Shown here: positions 18,116-27,081 of the stretch, piece by piece | Layout: the number at the start of each line of letters is the position of its first letter | How positions within the stretch are numbered: the first letter of the stretch is position 1 | Source of the DNA: Shewanella sp. Choline-02u-19 | GTDB lineage: Bacteria > Pseudomonadota > Gammaproteobacteria > Enterobacterales > Shewanellaceae | Reading direction: 5' to 3' | Assembly: GCF_002836205.1 (NCBI RefSeq) | Contig: NZ_PJBE01000013.1 | Location: 2,480,001-2,544,000 of the forward strand | DNA length: 64,000 nt | The notes under the pieces: generated by a model | The model's input: the letters and a program-made list of their open reading frames with translations, nothing else | The model's database searches: none | What the model was told of the DNA's origin: nothing | Position numbers and translations under genes: made by a program

Positions 18116-18715
18116 ATGAATCAAATCGTCCTTGCTAGTGGCAATAAAGGTAAGCTCAAAGAATTTTCAGAACTAATGGTTGATTACGGTGTAGAGATCC
18201 TCGCCCAAAGCGAGTTTAACGTCTCAGAAGTGGCAGAAACCGGCACCACTTTTGTTGAGAATGCGATCATTAAGGCACGCCATGCTGCAGAAATAACAGG
18301 CCATGCCGCTATCGCTGATGACTCTGGTTTAGAAGTTGATTTCCTACAAGGGGCACCTGGGATCTATTCAGCGCGTTATGCGGGTGAAGGTGCGAAAGAT
18401 CAGCAAAATTACACCAAGTTACTTAACGCACTAGAGAACCAGTCACTGCGCGGCGCTCGCTTTCAATGTGTATTGGTCTACATGCGTCATGCAAAAGACC
18501 CGACACCCATTATTTGCCAAGCATCATGGGAAGGCACTATCGGCTTTGCTCCGCAGGGTGAAAATGGCCATGGGTACGACCCTATTTTTATCCCCGCTGA
18601 ACACCAATGTAGCGCCGCCGAGCTTAGCAGTGATGAGAAAAACCAGTTAAGCCATCGCGGTAAAGCGCTCGTTTTGCTTATTGCTGCAATGAAACAACAA
18701 GGTATCTTTAACTAA
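18116..18715 (+). CDS. rdgB: XTP/dITP diphosphatase (non-canonical purine NTP pyrophosphatase) RdgB
   Basis: RdgB removes ITP, dITP and XTP from the nucleotide pool by hydrolysis to the monophosphates, preventing their incorporation into DNA and RNA. The 199-residue protein has the Ham1/RdgB opening VLASGNKGKLKEFSEL, the ADDSGLEVDFLQGAPGIYSARYAGE block (about 66-90) and GYDPIFIP near 155. An SHR segment before the C-terminus closes the active site. Its stop overlaps the hemW ATG by 1 bp (TAATG), indicating co-translation. Confidence 0.96.
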   Translation: MNQIVLASGNKGKLKEFSELMVDYGVEILAQSEFNVSEVAETGTTFVENAIIKARHAAEITGHAAIADDSGLEVDFLQGAPGIYSARYAGEGAKDQQNYTKLLNALENQSLRGARFQCVLVYMRHAKDPTPIICQASWEGTIGFAPQGENGHGYDPIFIPAEHQCSAAELSSDEKNQLSHRGKALVLLIAAMKQQGIFN

Positions 18716-19851
18716 TGTTAATCCTGCCACCATTAAGCCTATACATTCATATTCCTTGGTGTGTACAAAAATGCCCCTACTGTGATTTCAACTCTCATGG
18801 TCAGAATGGCGAGTTGCCACAAACTGAATATGTAGACGCGCTTATTGCCGACTTAAAACAAGATCTTCAGTATGTTCAAGGCCGACAGTTAAACACTATT
18901 TTTATTGGTGGCGGCACGCCCTCTTTGTTTGACGCGGCGCAAATACAACGCCTTCTCGTTGAAGTTGATAAACTTATTAAGTTTAAAGACAATATAGAGA
19001 TCACCATGGAGGCTAACCCTGGCACCTTAGAGCATGATGATTTTATTGCCTACCGCGAAGCGGGCATCACACGTTTGTCTATCGGGGTGCAGAGTTTTTC
19101 CAGCGACAAGCTGAATTTACTCGGGCGGATCCATGATAAGACAGAAGCTGAAGTTGCTGCACAAAAAGCAAAAGTATCGGGTTACCAAAGCTTTAATTTA
19201 GATCTAATGCATGGTTTACCGAACCAGAGCTTTGATGAGGCTTTAGCCGATATTGAAACCGCTGCTGCATTGGCACCGCCACATCTATCTTGGTATCAAC
19301 TGACTATAGAGCCCAATACGCTGTTTCATTCCAAGCCACCTCAACTGCCTGACGATGAAAAACTATGGCAGATTTACGAGCAAGGGCAAAAAAGGCTTGC
19401 CGAGCTTGGTTACGTTCAATATGAAATATCTGCTTATGCTAAAGAAGGCTTCCAATGCCAACATAACCTTAACTACTGGCAGTTTGGCGACTACTTAGGT
19501 ATAGGCTGTGGCGCACACGGTAAAATTACTCAGCCAAGTGAAAATCAAATTTTGCGTACCGTTAAGATTAAGCACCCTAAAGGTTACCTTGCTGCAGATA
19601 ATTACACCTCTGATGTCACTATCGTGGCAGAGGAAGACAGACCGCTTGAGTACTTAATGAACCGTTTAAGGTTAATGACACCTATCCCTAAAGTTGAGTT
19701 TGAACAACGTACCGGGTTAGATCGAAAAGTATTAACGGATGGAATTGAGCAAGCTTGTGCTAAAGGATTAATGACTCAAAGCAGCGACCATTGGCAGCTA
19801 ACGCCCAGAGGCCATATGTTTGTGAATGACTTATTGTCACAATTCCTATAA
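18715..19851 (+). CDS. hemW: Radical SAM protein HemW (heme chaperone)
   Basis: HemW belongs to the coproporphyrinogen-III-dehydrogenase-like radical SAM family but acts as a heme-binding chaperone for membrane respiratory enzymes. The 378-residue protein carries the cluster motif CVQKCPYC (CxxxCxxC) at about residue 16. It also has FIGGGTPSLF (about 62), EANPGTLE, RLSIGVQSF and the HemW C-terminal winged-helix region. It is shorter at the N-terminus than HemN (about 455 residues), which supports HemW over the dehydrogenase. It overlaps rdgB by 1 bp. Confidence 0.94.
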   Translation: MLILPPLSLYIHIPWCVQKCPYCDFNSHGQNGELPQTEYVDALIADLKQDLQYVQGRQLNTIFIGGGTPSLFDAAQIQRLLVEVDKLIKFKDNIEITMEANPGTLEHDDFIAYREAGITRLSIGVQSFSSDKLNLLGRIHDKTEAEVAAQKAKVSGYQSFNLDLMHGLPNQSFDEALADIETAAALAPPHLSWYQLTIEPNTLFHSKPPQLPDDEKLWQIYEQGQKRLAELGYVQYEISAYAKEGFQCQHNLNYWQFGDYLGIGCGAHGKITQPSENQILRTVKIKHPKGYLAADNYTSDVTIVAEEDRPLEYLMNRLRLMTPIPKVEFEQRTGLDRKVLTDGIEQACAKGLMTQSSDHWQLTPRGHMFVNDLLSQFL

Positions 19852-19976
19852 GCCTTTGAATAAATTAGCTATAACTAAACAAAATAGCTTGATAGACACA
19901 TTTTCTAACACTTAGATCAAAACATTAACTCTAGGCTTCTTTAGGATAACAATCATAATTCTAAGGAAGTCTAAAA

Positions 19977-21821
19977 ATGCCCATAAAAACAAAAATAAGT
20001 TTTATCGCCCTGTCCCTTTCAGTTTGCTTAAGTTCCGCAGTATATGCAGCACCATCACCAATCAATTATGCAAGTCCAAGTGAACCTGTCGCTCAAAAAG
20101 CCAATAGTGAATCTGAAAAAGCCAATGCGCTGTTTGAAAGTATTTTCATGGAAAACGTATTAGCCAGCCCTATATCACAAACCTATTTAGGCATAAAAAC
20201 AGATTACGATAAATGGGATGAGATGAGCGACGCAGCAACTGATGCTGACTTAGCGCGTACTAAAAAGCATTTAACCCAACTAAAAATGCTCAAAGTAGCT
20301 AAGCTTGATAGGCAGACAAAGCTTAGCTACCAGCTACTAACACAAAAGCTTGAGCAAGAGATCAAAGACGATCAATGGCGTTACCATAGCTACCCAGTTA
20401 ATCAGATGTATGGTGGCCATTCACAGATAGCTTCCTTCCTCATAAACCAACATCAGATCAGCGATATAAAAGACGCTAAAGCCTACATTAGCCGCTTAAA
20501 TGGCGTGTCAAAGCGTCTTGCTCAACTGCAAACCGCATTAGAAATACGTGCAGACAAAGGTATTATCGCGCCTAAATTTGTATTCCCATATGTCATTTCC
20601 GATAGCAAAAACATCGTTAAAGGTGCACCTTTCGATGAAGGCGAAGACAGTGCTTTATGGGCTGACTTTAAGCGTAAAGTCAATACGCTGTCGATTAGTT
20701 CAGCTGAACAACAACAGCTTCTCTCAGCAGCAAAAGAGGCATTAGTCGATGAGGTTAAACCGGCATACGACAAACTTATCAGTTATCTGGTTAAGCTTGA
20801 AACCAAAGCAGATACTCGCGATGGCGCTTGGAAATTACCTCGGGGTGAAGAGTATTATAACAATGCTTTAGAGCGCACAACGACGACGCATATGAGTGCC
20901 AATGACATTCATGAGTTAGGGCTTTCTGAAGTAGCTCGAATTCAGAATGAAATGCGTGACATTATGAAGAAAGTTAACTTTGAAGGTAGCTTACAAGCAT
21001 TCTTTACCTTCATGCGTGACGACCAACAATTCTATTATGCCGATACCGATCAAGGCCGTCAGGCCTACTTACAAGAAGCTATTTCACTCATTGATACCAT
21101 GAGTAGCCGTCTTGATGAAGTGTTTAAGGTAAAACCTAAAGCACCAATGATTGTTAAGCAGGTCGAAGCATTTAGAGAAAAATCTGCCGGTAAAGCCTTC
21201 TATAACAACCCTTCACCAGACGGAAGTCGTCCGGGCACCTACTACGCTAACCTTTATGATATGAAGGCGATGCCAAAATACCAGATGGAAGCTCTTGCTT
21301 ATCATGAGGGAACACCTGGTCATCATATGCAGATAGCTATCGCTCAAGAGCTTGAGGGTGTGCCTAAGTTCCGTAAATATGGCGGCTATACTGCTTACAT
21401 TGAAGGATGGGGATTATACAGTGAGTACTTCCCTAAAGAGATGGGCATGTATGCAGATCCATATTCTGATTTTGGTCGACTAGCGATGGAGCTATGGCGT
21501 GCATGTCGCCTCGTGGTTGATACAGGTATTCATGCTAAGAAGTGGTCACGTGAAGAGTCAATAAACTACTACGTGTCGAACACACCCAACGCCGAGTCTG
21601 ACGCCGTTAAAATGGTCGAAAGGCATATTGTGATGCCATCACAAGCAACCGCCTATAAAGTCGGTATGCTGAAGCTACTTGAACTAAGAACCAAAGCACA
21701 AACAGCGCTAGGTGATAAATTCGATATCAGAGATTTCCATACTGTAGTACTGCAAAATGGCCCAGTGCCTCTTGATGTACTAGAAAGTGAAATCGACCTT
21801 TGGATAGAGCAGAGTAGCTAA
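19977..21821 (+). CDS. DUF885 family exported protein (putative zinc carboxypeptidase-like)
   Basis: The 614-residue protein has an N-terminal signal peptide (about 1-24, ending VYA). The DUF885 domain fills the rest. The block YHEGTPGHHMQI at about 440 contains HExxxH-like histidines and glutamate that look like metal ligands. Downstream, YIEGWGLYSEY and MELWRACRLVVDTGIHAKKW are also conserved in the family. DUF885 proteins are annotated as putative metallopeptidases, but a defined substrate for this member is not known. A perfect AAGGAAG ribosome site precedes the ATG. The gene is monocistronic, with a strong terminator 57 bp downstream. Confidence 0.86.
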   Translation: MPIKTKISFIALSLSVCLSSAVYAAPSPINYASPSEPVAQKANSESEKANALFESIFMENVLASPISQTYLGIKTDYDKWDEMSDAATDADLARTKKHLTQLKMLKVAKLDRQTKLSYQLLTQKLEQEIKDDQWRYHSYPVNQMYGGHSQIASFLINQHQISDIKDAKAYISRLNGVSKRLAQLQTALEIRADKGIIAPKFVFPYVISDSKNIVKGAPFDEGEDSALWADFKRKVNTLSISSAEQQQLLSAAKEALVDEVKPAYDKLISYLVKLETKADTRDGAWKLPRGEEYYNNALERTTTTHMSANDIHELGLSEVARIQNEMRDIMKKVNFEGSLQAFFTFMRDDQQFYYADTDQGRQAYLQEAISLIDTMSSRLDEVFKVKPKAPMIVKQVEAFREKSAGKAFYNNPSPDGSRPGTYYANLYDMKAMPKYQMEALAYHEGTPGHHMQIAIAQELEGVPKFRKYGGYTAYIEGWGLYSEYFPKEMGMYADPYSDFGRLAMELWRACRLVVDTGIHAKKWSREESINYYVSNTPNAESDAVKMVERHIVMPSQATAYKVGMLKLLELRTKAQTALGDKFDIRDFHTVVLQNGPVPLDVLESEIDLWIEQSS

Positions 21822-21877
21822 AACAAAGCGGTTACTGTGATATGCACAGTAACCTATTTCACTTAAAAGAACGCATT

Positions 21878-21908
21878 AAAAAAAGCCACTTATGATAGTG
21901 GCTTTTTT
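21878..21908 (+). terminator. Rho-independent terminator of the DUF885 gene
   Basis: The GCCACT/AGTGGC stem with a 6-nt loop (21891-21896) is extended by A7 on the left and T6 on the right, 57 bp after the stop codon. Confidence 0.85.
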
Positions 21909-22009
21909 ATGTCATCTAGAACGATAAGCATTATCTAACGGCTTTCAAACTTTCACTTATGCGAGTCAACAGATAAAATTGCTGGCTACAGATAGCATTG
22001 AACCACTTA

Positions 22010-22040
22010 ACAGAAAAATACCCCGGTAAAAGCCGGGGTA
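22010..22040 (-). terminator. Terminator on the minus strand, far downstream of the LysR gene
   Basis: An 8-bp GC-rich stem (22019-22026 with 22033-22040, loop 22027-22032) is followed on the minus strand by a T5 run. The nearest minus-strand gene is the LysR regulator, ending 347 bp away. Confidence 0.7.
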
Positions 22041-22349
22041 AACCAAAACTAGGATGATGGTTTGAAGGCTAGCATTGTTTTAGTTCTTACACTTCAGCCA
22101 GCATTGAATCAAAACTGCGTTAAGCTGATCTGTATAGCACAATAAAGAGGGGTCATTCTCAACTCTGCTATAGGACTCAAATCATTTTGAACCAACTGGC
22201 TCCAATTGTATTAAATTAAGAACAAACTGCAACCTAAACAATAAAAACCAGCATTAGTAGCCACTAAATTGGCACTGACTAAACAACGGCCAGTGCAACT
22301 TAACCATCTGATTTGAAATACTTTATATTAACTTACAACTAACAGAAAT

Positions 22350-22379
22350 AAACATTGTTCTAAATATAAAACAATGTTT
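22350..22379 (-). terminator. AT-rich stem-loop after the LysR gene
   Basis: A 10-bp perfect but AT-rich stem (22350-22359 with 22370-22379) with a 10-nt loop lies 8 bp beyond the LysR stop. It is a weak terminator candidate; the stronger hairpin is at 22010-22040. Confidence 0.4.
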
Positions 22380-22386
22380 TCTATAT

Positions 22387-23328
22387 TTACTTACGTTTTG
22401 CATACAATTCTTTATATGGGTCATCCCAATAAGGTGGGCTACCGATATGATCTTTAATGAAATCGATGAATGCGCTGACCTTTGGTGCTAAATGTTTACG
22501 TCTTGGATATACGGCTTGTAAAGGCAGATGATTGGTCAGTTGCCACTCATCAAGTAATGGCACTAACGTGCCCTGAGCAATTTCATCTTCCAATAAATAA
22601 CTGGCAAGATAAACCACACCTAAGCCACTCACTGCTGCTGTTTTTAGCGCAGGTGCATTATCGACTCTAAAGTTGCCCGATACGCCTATCTCACAATAAT
22701 CATCGCCTTGCTTAAACTGCCAAACACTATGCTCATGCCACTCACCTTGATAAACAAGACAGTTGTGATCGACCAGCTGTTCAGGTCGGTTTGGCATACC
22801 ATGTTGCTCAATATAAGAAGGAGAGGCTGCCAATAAGAACTGACATTTCATCAGTGGTCTTGCAACCATGCCAAGAGGTAACTGCTCAGACATCGTCAGT
22901 AATAGATCTAAGCCTTCACTGACTACATCGACCTTGTGGTCAAGGAGGCTGACTTGCAGTTCAAGCTCCGGGTGTCTTGCCATAAATTCTGGTAAAGCAG
23001 GAATGATATGCATAGTACCAAAAGACTGTGAGATACCCACCTTCAAGACACCACGAGTAGCATCATTTAGGTTATGTACGCTGGCAACAGCCTGATCTGC
23101 ATCTCTTAGCAGCTCTTCACCTTGCACATAGAGCAAATGACCTGCTTCAGTCAAACTTAAACTACGAGTAGTACGCTGAATAAGTTGAACGCCAAGCTTA
23201 TGCTCAAGATCTGCGACCTGAGTACTCACTTTTGACTTAGATATTCCTAACTTTCGTGCCGCAGCGCTAAAACTGCCCGCTCGAGCTACATGAGTAAAAA
23301 TTGCGATTGGTTCTAAAAGTTCTAACAT
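22387..23328 (-). CDS. LysR-family transcriptional regulator
   Basis: The 313-residue protein has the LysR winged helix-turn-helix at about 5-62 (FTHVARAGSFSAAARKLGISKSKVSTQVADLEHKLG split across the recognition helix). A linker and the periplasmic-binding-protein-like effector domain follow at about 90-300. The subtype resembles the CrgA/DmlR-like group (VSLLDHKVDVVSEGLDLLL, GNFRVDNAPALKTAAVSGLGV). The genes it controls are unknown: neither neighbour is divergent at its promoter, since the next gene upstream (yggN) runs in the same direction. The ATG start is supported by the conserved N-terminus. Confidence 0.9.
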   Translation of the reverse strand: MLELLEPIAIFTHVARAGSFSAAARKLGISKSKVSTQVADLEHKLGVQLIQRTTRSLSLTEAGHLLYVQGEELLRDADQAVASVHNLNDATRGVLKVGISQSFGTMHIIPALPEFMARHPELELQVSLLDHKVDVVSEGLDLLLTMSEQLPLGMVARPLMKCQFLLAASPSYIEQHGMPNRPEQLVDHNCLVYQGEWHEHSVWQFKQGDDYCEIGVSGNFRVDNAPALKTAAVSGLGVVYLASYLLEDEIAQGTLVPLLDEWQLTNHLPLQAVYPRRKHLAPKVSAFIDFIKDHIGSPPYWDDPYKELYAKRK

Positions 23329-23780
23329 GTAAATCGCCTTAAGGTGTTTACGAGAGTAATAGTACTTCCATCGCTAAGATAAGCCACCAAGGCCAACAAT
23401 ACCTTATAGAGCAATACCTTAAGAGAATATATGTACGCTAGCGTAGAGTGATGATTATTCAACCAAAAAGTGGTTTTTGTTTTTATTCTTAGAAGTATAC
23501 CAAAAAAAACTTAGAACTCATCATATATGTACTTTTGTACTAGCATGTAGTGAGCATTCATACTGGCATACAGAACAATAGGATAGCGTTAGATAAGAGG
23601 ATACAGAGTCAGTTTCGCTTGCTGCTATCGATTTAAGGCACGGTCAGTTAAGACGTTAGCATAGGGGAAAAACGAAAACCCCTGCACAAAGGTGGGATGC
23701 AGGGGTTGTTGCAATTTAGCTCAGCAACACAAGAACTATTTTTACCAAGGAGTTTTGGATCTAAAAATAACGATTAATGT
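23329..23780. other. 452-bp intergenic region between the LysR gene and yggN
   Basis: The region contains the LysR promoter side and, at 23671-23707, the yggN terminator. No open frame with family features is visible in the remaining AT-rich 340 bp. Confidence 0.5.
23671..23707 (-). terminator. Rho-independent terminator of yggN
   Basis: A 10-bp perfect stem (23677-23686 with 23698-23707) with an 11-nt loop is followed on the minus strand by a T-rich tract (TTTTCGTTTTT), 74 bp past the yggN stop. Confidence 0.8.
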
Positions 23781-24602
23781 TTACTCACGCATTTCTTTGT
23801 TTGCCGTCGCTATCAAAGAGTACTTTGCTAATTCAGGTACTTGAGTGTGTAGCTCTTTCTCTAATACCACTAAAGACTTAAATCTCTTACAGAGCTTTTC
23901 ACCACGAATTTCAAGATCTTGTGCTTGCCCTTCCATTTGCAGTTCTATGTCATCGCCGATTGATTCCATTTTGGTTGAAAATGACTCCATTTTCTGCTCA
24001 AACGAACCGCCTTCACCCGACATCATTTCGCTTCCTAGCGTCATCACCATAGTGCCGATAGAGTTTTGGGCTAGCTGCTCCATCTCTTGCTCAAACTCTT
24101 CTCCAAATGCATTTTCAAGCGAAGACTCGGTTGCACCAAGGTAAAATGTGTCACCATGCTGATAGGCCACATTTTCAATGCGCTGTTGCAAACCATCCAT
24201 CATTTCATCAATTTTAGCGCCAGTTGCATCACCTAACAAAGGAGTCAATGCCATACTCACCGCTGTCGAAGCCATTGCTACGGCATCATTAACAAGCTCG
24301 ATAACCTCGGGAACTTGAGCAGAAACCTCATCGGCGTATTGGTTTACCAATGCTTGCTGCTGTTTGTTAAGCGGTACTTGTTCACCATTGACAAAAAGCT
24401 TATTCATTTCAATTCTGTACTGTTCTTTACCGACTTCACTTACGGTCAATTTTTTCGGCTCAACGGTAACGTCGTAATTTAACGATACTTCACATTCATT
24501 TTTAAAGTGCTTATCTGAATCTTCATTTGCATTAACTATTTGCACACTAGAGGCTGACAGTAGTACAGCGGATACACCAACAGAGGTAAGTAGTCTTTTC
24601 AT
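23781..24602 (-). CDS. yggN: YggN family (DUF2884) exported protein
   Basis: The 273-residue protein has a signal peptide (about 1-25, ending VNA). The DUF2884 domain follows, with ECEVSLNYDVTVEPKKLTV, YRIEMNKLFVNGEQVPLN and a long helical C-terminal region rich in Glu, Met and Gln that may form a coiled coil. One or two cysteines remain after export. The function of YggN is unknown; a periplasmic place is inferred from the signal peptide. In E. coli yggN lies close to yggL, trmB and mutY, and the same neighbours follow here. The gene has its own terminator. Confidence 0.83.
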   Translation of the reverse strand: MKRLLTSVGVSAVLLSASSVQIVNANEDSDKHFKNECEVSLNYDVTVEPKKLTVSEVGKEQYRIEMNKLFVNGEQVPLNKQQQALVNQYADEVSAQVPEVIELVNDAVAMASTAVSMALTPLLGDATGAKIDEMMDGLQQRIENVAYQHGDTFYLGATESSLENAFGEEFEQEMEQLAQNSIGTMVMTLGSEMMSGEGGSFEQKMESFSTKMESIGDDIELQMEGQAQDLEIRGEKLCKRFKSLVVLEKELHTQVPELAKYSLIATANKEMRE

Positions 24603-24805
24603 TGCTTTAGTCCTTTATCGCTTTGTTAATATCATGTTATATAGAATAGATAATGCAGGTAACATGCCAAAGAACATAAGTCATTATTATAAAAGGATTA
24701 GTGGAATTAAGGGTGTGACTTTATTGATAATAGGATAGGAATAATTAGCCAATACTACGAACTATTGGCTAATTATTACATTAGCAGATGAGTTAAAACA
24801 GGAAA

Positions 24806-25720
24806 TTAAAAAATTGAACGACCAAGCGTTTGGCAAAGTGTCTCTAGCGCGGCAGTTCCAGCAAGAGAGTTACCATTAGCATCGAGTTCCGGTGACCATA
24901 CACAAACAGACATATCCCCTGGAATAACGGCAATAATACCTCCGCCGACGCCACTTTTTCCGGGCATACCAACGCGATAAGCAAACTCACCAGCGCCGTC
25001 ATATAAACCCGAAGTGGCTAACAAAGCATTTAACTGCCTAGTTTGTACCGGTGTGATCAGTTGTTTTCCAGCGAGGTTTTTACCTCTGTTAGCGAGGTAT
25101 AACATTGCTTTAGACAGATCAGCACAACTCATTCTCAAAGAGCAATAATGAAAATAACTCTTAAGAACGGTATTAACGTCATTATTAAAGTTACCGAACG
25201 ACTTCATCAAATAAGCGATAGCAGCATTACGCGCACTGTGTTGATATTCAGAATTAGCAACGACTTTGTCGTAACCCACTCTTGGATTGTCACTGAGCTC
25301 ACGTACAATTTCTAACATTCGCTGCTTTGGCGCACCTAACCGACCTTGCAACAGGTCAGCAATGACCAAGGCACCCGCATTAATAAATGGGTTTCTCGGT
25401 AGCCCTTTTTCTAACTCAACTTGCACTAGAGAATTAAAAGATTGTCCTGATGGCTCTTTACCAACACGTGACCAAATTTCAGGCTCTTCGTAATGCATTA
25501 ACGCCAGTGTTAAGCTAAATACTTTTGAAATACTTTGAATTGAAAAGGGCTCGAGATAATCCCCAGCCCCTATCGTGACACCATCTCTGGTGGTCACGGC
25601 TATACCCAGTTTATTAGCATTTACCTCAGCAAGAGCAGGAATGTAATCTGCAACTTTACCCTTACCTAAAAGAGGTCGTACTTTCTTCACGACCTCCTCA
25701 AGTAATGCCAATTCAGGCAT
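24806..25720 (-). CDS. glsB: Glutaminase GlsB
   Basis: GlsB hydrolyses glutamine to glutamate and ammonia and belongs to the serine-dependent beta-lactamase-like glutaminases. From the ATG at 25720 it has 304 residues. The catalytic SxxK is SISK in SIQSISKVFSL (about residue 62). Further blocks are PRNPFINAGALV (about 133), NAAIAYLMKSFGNF and MPGKSGVGGGIIAVIPG (about 255). A TTG four codons upstream is in frame, but the ATG has a GGTGGAG ribosome site and overlaps the yggL stop by 1 bp (TAATG), so I prefer it. It is the last gene of trmB-yggL-glsB. Confidence 0.94.
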   Translation of the reverse strand: MPELALLEEVVKKVRPLLGKGKVADYIPALAEVNANKLGIAVTTRDGVTIGAGDYLEPFSIQSISKVFSLTLALMHYEEPEIWSRVGKEPSGQSFNSLVQVELEKGLPRNPFINAGALVIADLLQGRLGAPKQRMLEIVRELSDNPRVGYDKVVANSEYQHSARNAAIAYLMKSFGNFNNDVNTVLKSYFHYCSLRMSCADLSKAMLYLANRGKNLAGKQLITPVQTRQLNALLATSGLYDGAGEFAYRVGMPGKSGVGGGIIAVIPGDMSVCVWSPELDANGNSLAGTAALETLCQTLGRSIF

Positions 25721-26061
25721 TAGCTCCACCAAATATCGTATAGCTCACCGATTTCGACATCTGCAACAGGTTGGCCTTCGAAGAAGGTTTTAACTGCAGC
25801 TCGGTCTTCATCTGTACATTTACCGATATCTTGAGTAGCAATAATACCTTCCCACTCTTTATGTCCGCCGCCATGGAACCCAAGATCTCTAGGTTCAATA
25901 ATTGTCTCGATGAACTGATCAACAATTGAATCAATCTGCTCTTCAGTTACAGACTCATTGAAAGTCCAGTTTGTATCGAATCCAAACTCTTGAAACTCAT
26001 CAACGCGTAACTTTTTACGTAAACGACGACTGCGATTAGCTGCCATGGTGGAACTCCTCAA
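25720..26061 (-). CDS. yggL: YggL family (DUF469) protein
   Basis: This is a small cytoplasmic protein of 113 residues. It has a basic N-terminus (NRSRRLRKKLRVDEFQEFGF) followed by the conserved FIETIIEPRDLGFHGGGH segment and an acidic C-terminus. DUF469/YggL has been reported in association with the 50S ribosomal subunit in E. coli; its role is not settled. A GGAG ribosome site lies 7 nt before the ATG. It sits 40 bp after trmB and overlaps glsB, so the three are probably one operon. Confidence 0.88.
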   Translation of the reverse strand: MRSSTMAANRSRRLRKKLRVDEFQEFGFDTNWTFNESVTEEQIDSIVDQFIETIIEPRDLGFHGGGHKEWEGIIATQDIGKCTDEDRAAVKTFFEGQPVADVEIGELYDIWWS

Positions 26062-26101
26062 TGGTGATAAATAAAAACTAAATTAACGAACTATATAACG
26101 C

Positions 26102-26815
26102 TTAGACACGCTCAAACATAAGGTCCCAAACGCCATGACCTAAGCGATGACCACGTGCTTCGAACTTTGTTAGCGGACGATGTTCAGGACGCTCAACAAC
26201 ATCACCTGTCGCCGATTGGTTTTTATAACCAGGCGCACTGTTCATGACTTCTAACATGTGCTCACTGTAGTTTTCCCAATCTGTCGCCAGATGGAACACG
26301 CCACCCACTTTAAGTTTGTTGCGGATAAGCTCAGCAAAAGGTGCCTGTACTATTCTACGCTTATGATGACGTGTTTTGTGCCACGGATCAGGGAAGAATA
26401 ACTGCAACCTTGCCAAACTTGCATCGGCAAGGCTGTTTTCTAACACTTCAAGCGCATCATGATGATACACGCGCAGGTTAGTCACCCCAGCTTCTGCCGC
26501 GATAGACAAACAGGCGCCAACACCCGGCTTATGTACTTCAATACCGATAAAGTTTAACTCTGGAGCCGCTTTAGCCATTTCAACTAATGAAGCGCCCATA
26601 CCGAAACCGATCTCAAGCACGGTGTCAGCTTCACGACCAAAAACCTCGACTAAATCGATAGGTTCAGGCGTATAATCTAGGCCCATGGCTGGCCATTGTT
26701 GCTCCAACGCTTGTGCTTGCCCTTTTGTAAGGCGGCCTTCTCTTAATACAAAGCTTCTTACTTTGCGAAGGTATTTACCTTCTTCATTGAATTCAGCGGT
26801 TGTTACTTCGCTCAT
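26102..26815 (-). CDS. trmB: tRNA (guanine-N7-)-methyltransferase TrmB
   Basis: TrmB methylates N7 of G46 in the variable loop of many tRNAs using S-adenosylmethionine. The 237-residue protein has the SAM motif LEIGFGMGASLVEMA (about 70) and VEVHKPG-like IEVHKPGVG. The catalytic FPDPWHKTRHHKRR lies near 143, and a TKFE block follows before the C-terminus. It is the first gene of the trmB-yggL-glsB group and divergent from mutY across 266 bp, the arrangement seen in E. coli. Confidence 0.96.
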   Translation of the reverse strand: MSEVTTAEFNEEGKYLRKVRSFVLREGRLTKGQAQALEQQWPAMGLDYTPEPIDLVEVFGREADTVLEIGFGMGASLVEMAKAAPELNFIGIEVHKPGVGACLSIAAEAGVTNLRVYHHDALEVLENSLADASLARLQLFFPDPWHKTRHHKRRIVQAPFAELIRNKLKVGGVFHLATDWENYSEHMLEVMNSAPGYKNQSATGDVVERPEHRPLTKFEARGHRLGHGVWDLMFERV

Positions 26816-27081
26816 TTTCGCCCTCGCTTAAGATAGCTATTAATTTTAAAAGAAAGGCATTATCCAAAGTTAGACCTTTAGCGCAAGCCTTATTGACGCA
26901 AAATTATACCCATTATTTCAGTTTGTGCGAGTTACAGAGCTACTTTTACAAAAAATACTCGATTAACGGGTCAATCTAGCGCTATTTCACCAGGCTCCCT
27001 CACGTTGAAAGCAAAACCGGCCCCCTTATCAATGAACAACTGCAACTTGTTTAAATCGCCACTGGTAGTTACACTGCGGCG

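Larger units (their letters stand above)
21822..22386. other. 565-bp intergenic region between the DUF885 gene and the LysR gene
   Basis: The region holds the DUF885 terminator, a second terminator on the minus strand (22010-22040) and an AT-rich stem-loop just past the LysR stop (22350-22379). Between about 22041 and 22349 I see no gene or repeat. If the LysR transcript ran to the minus-strand terminator it would have a 3' untranslated tail of about 350 nt. Confidence 0.5.
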
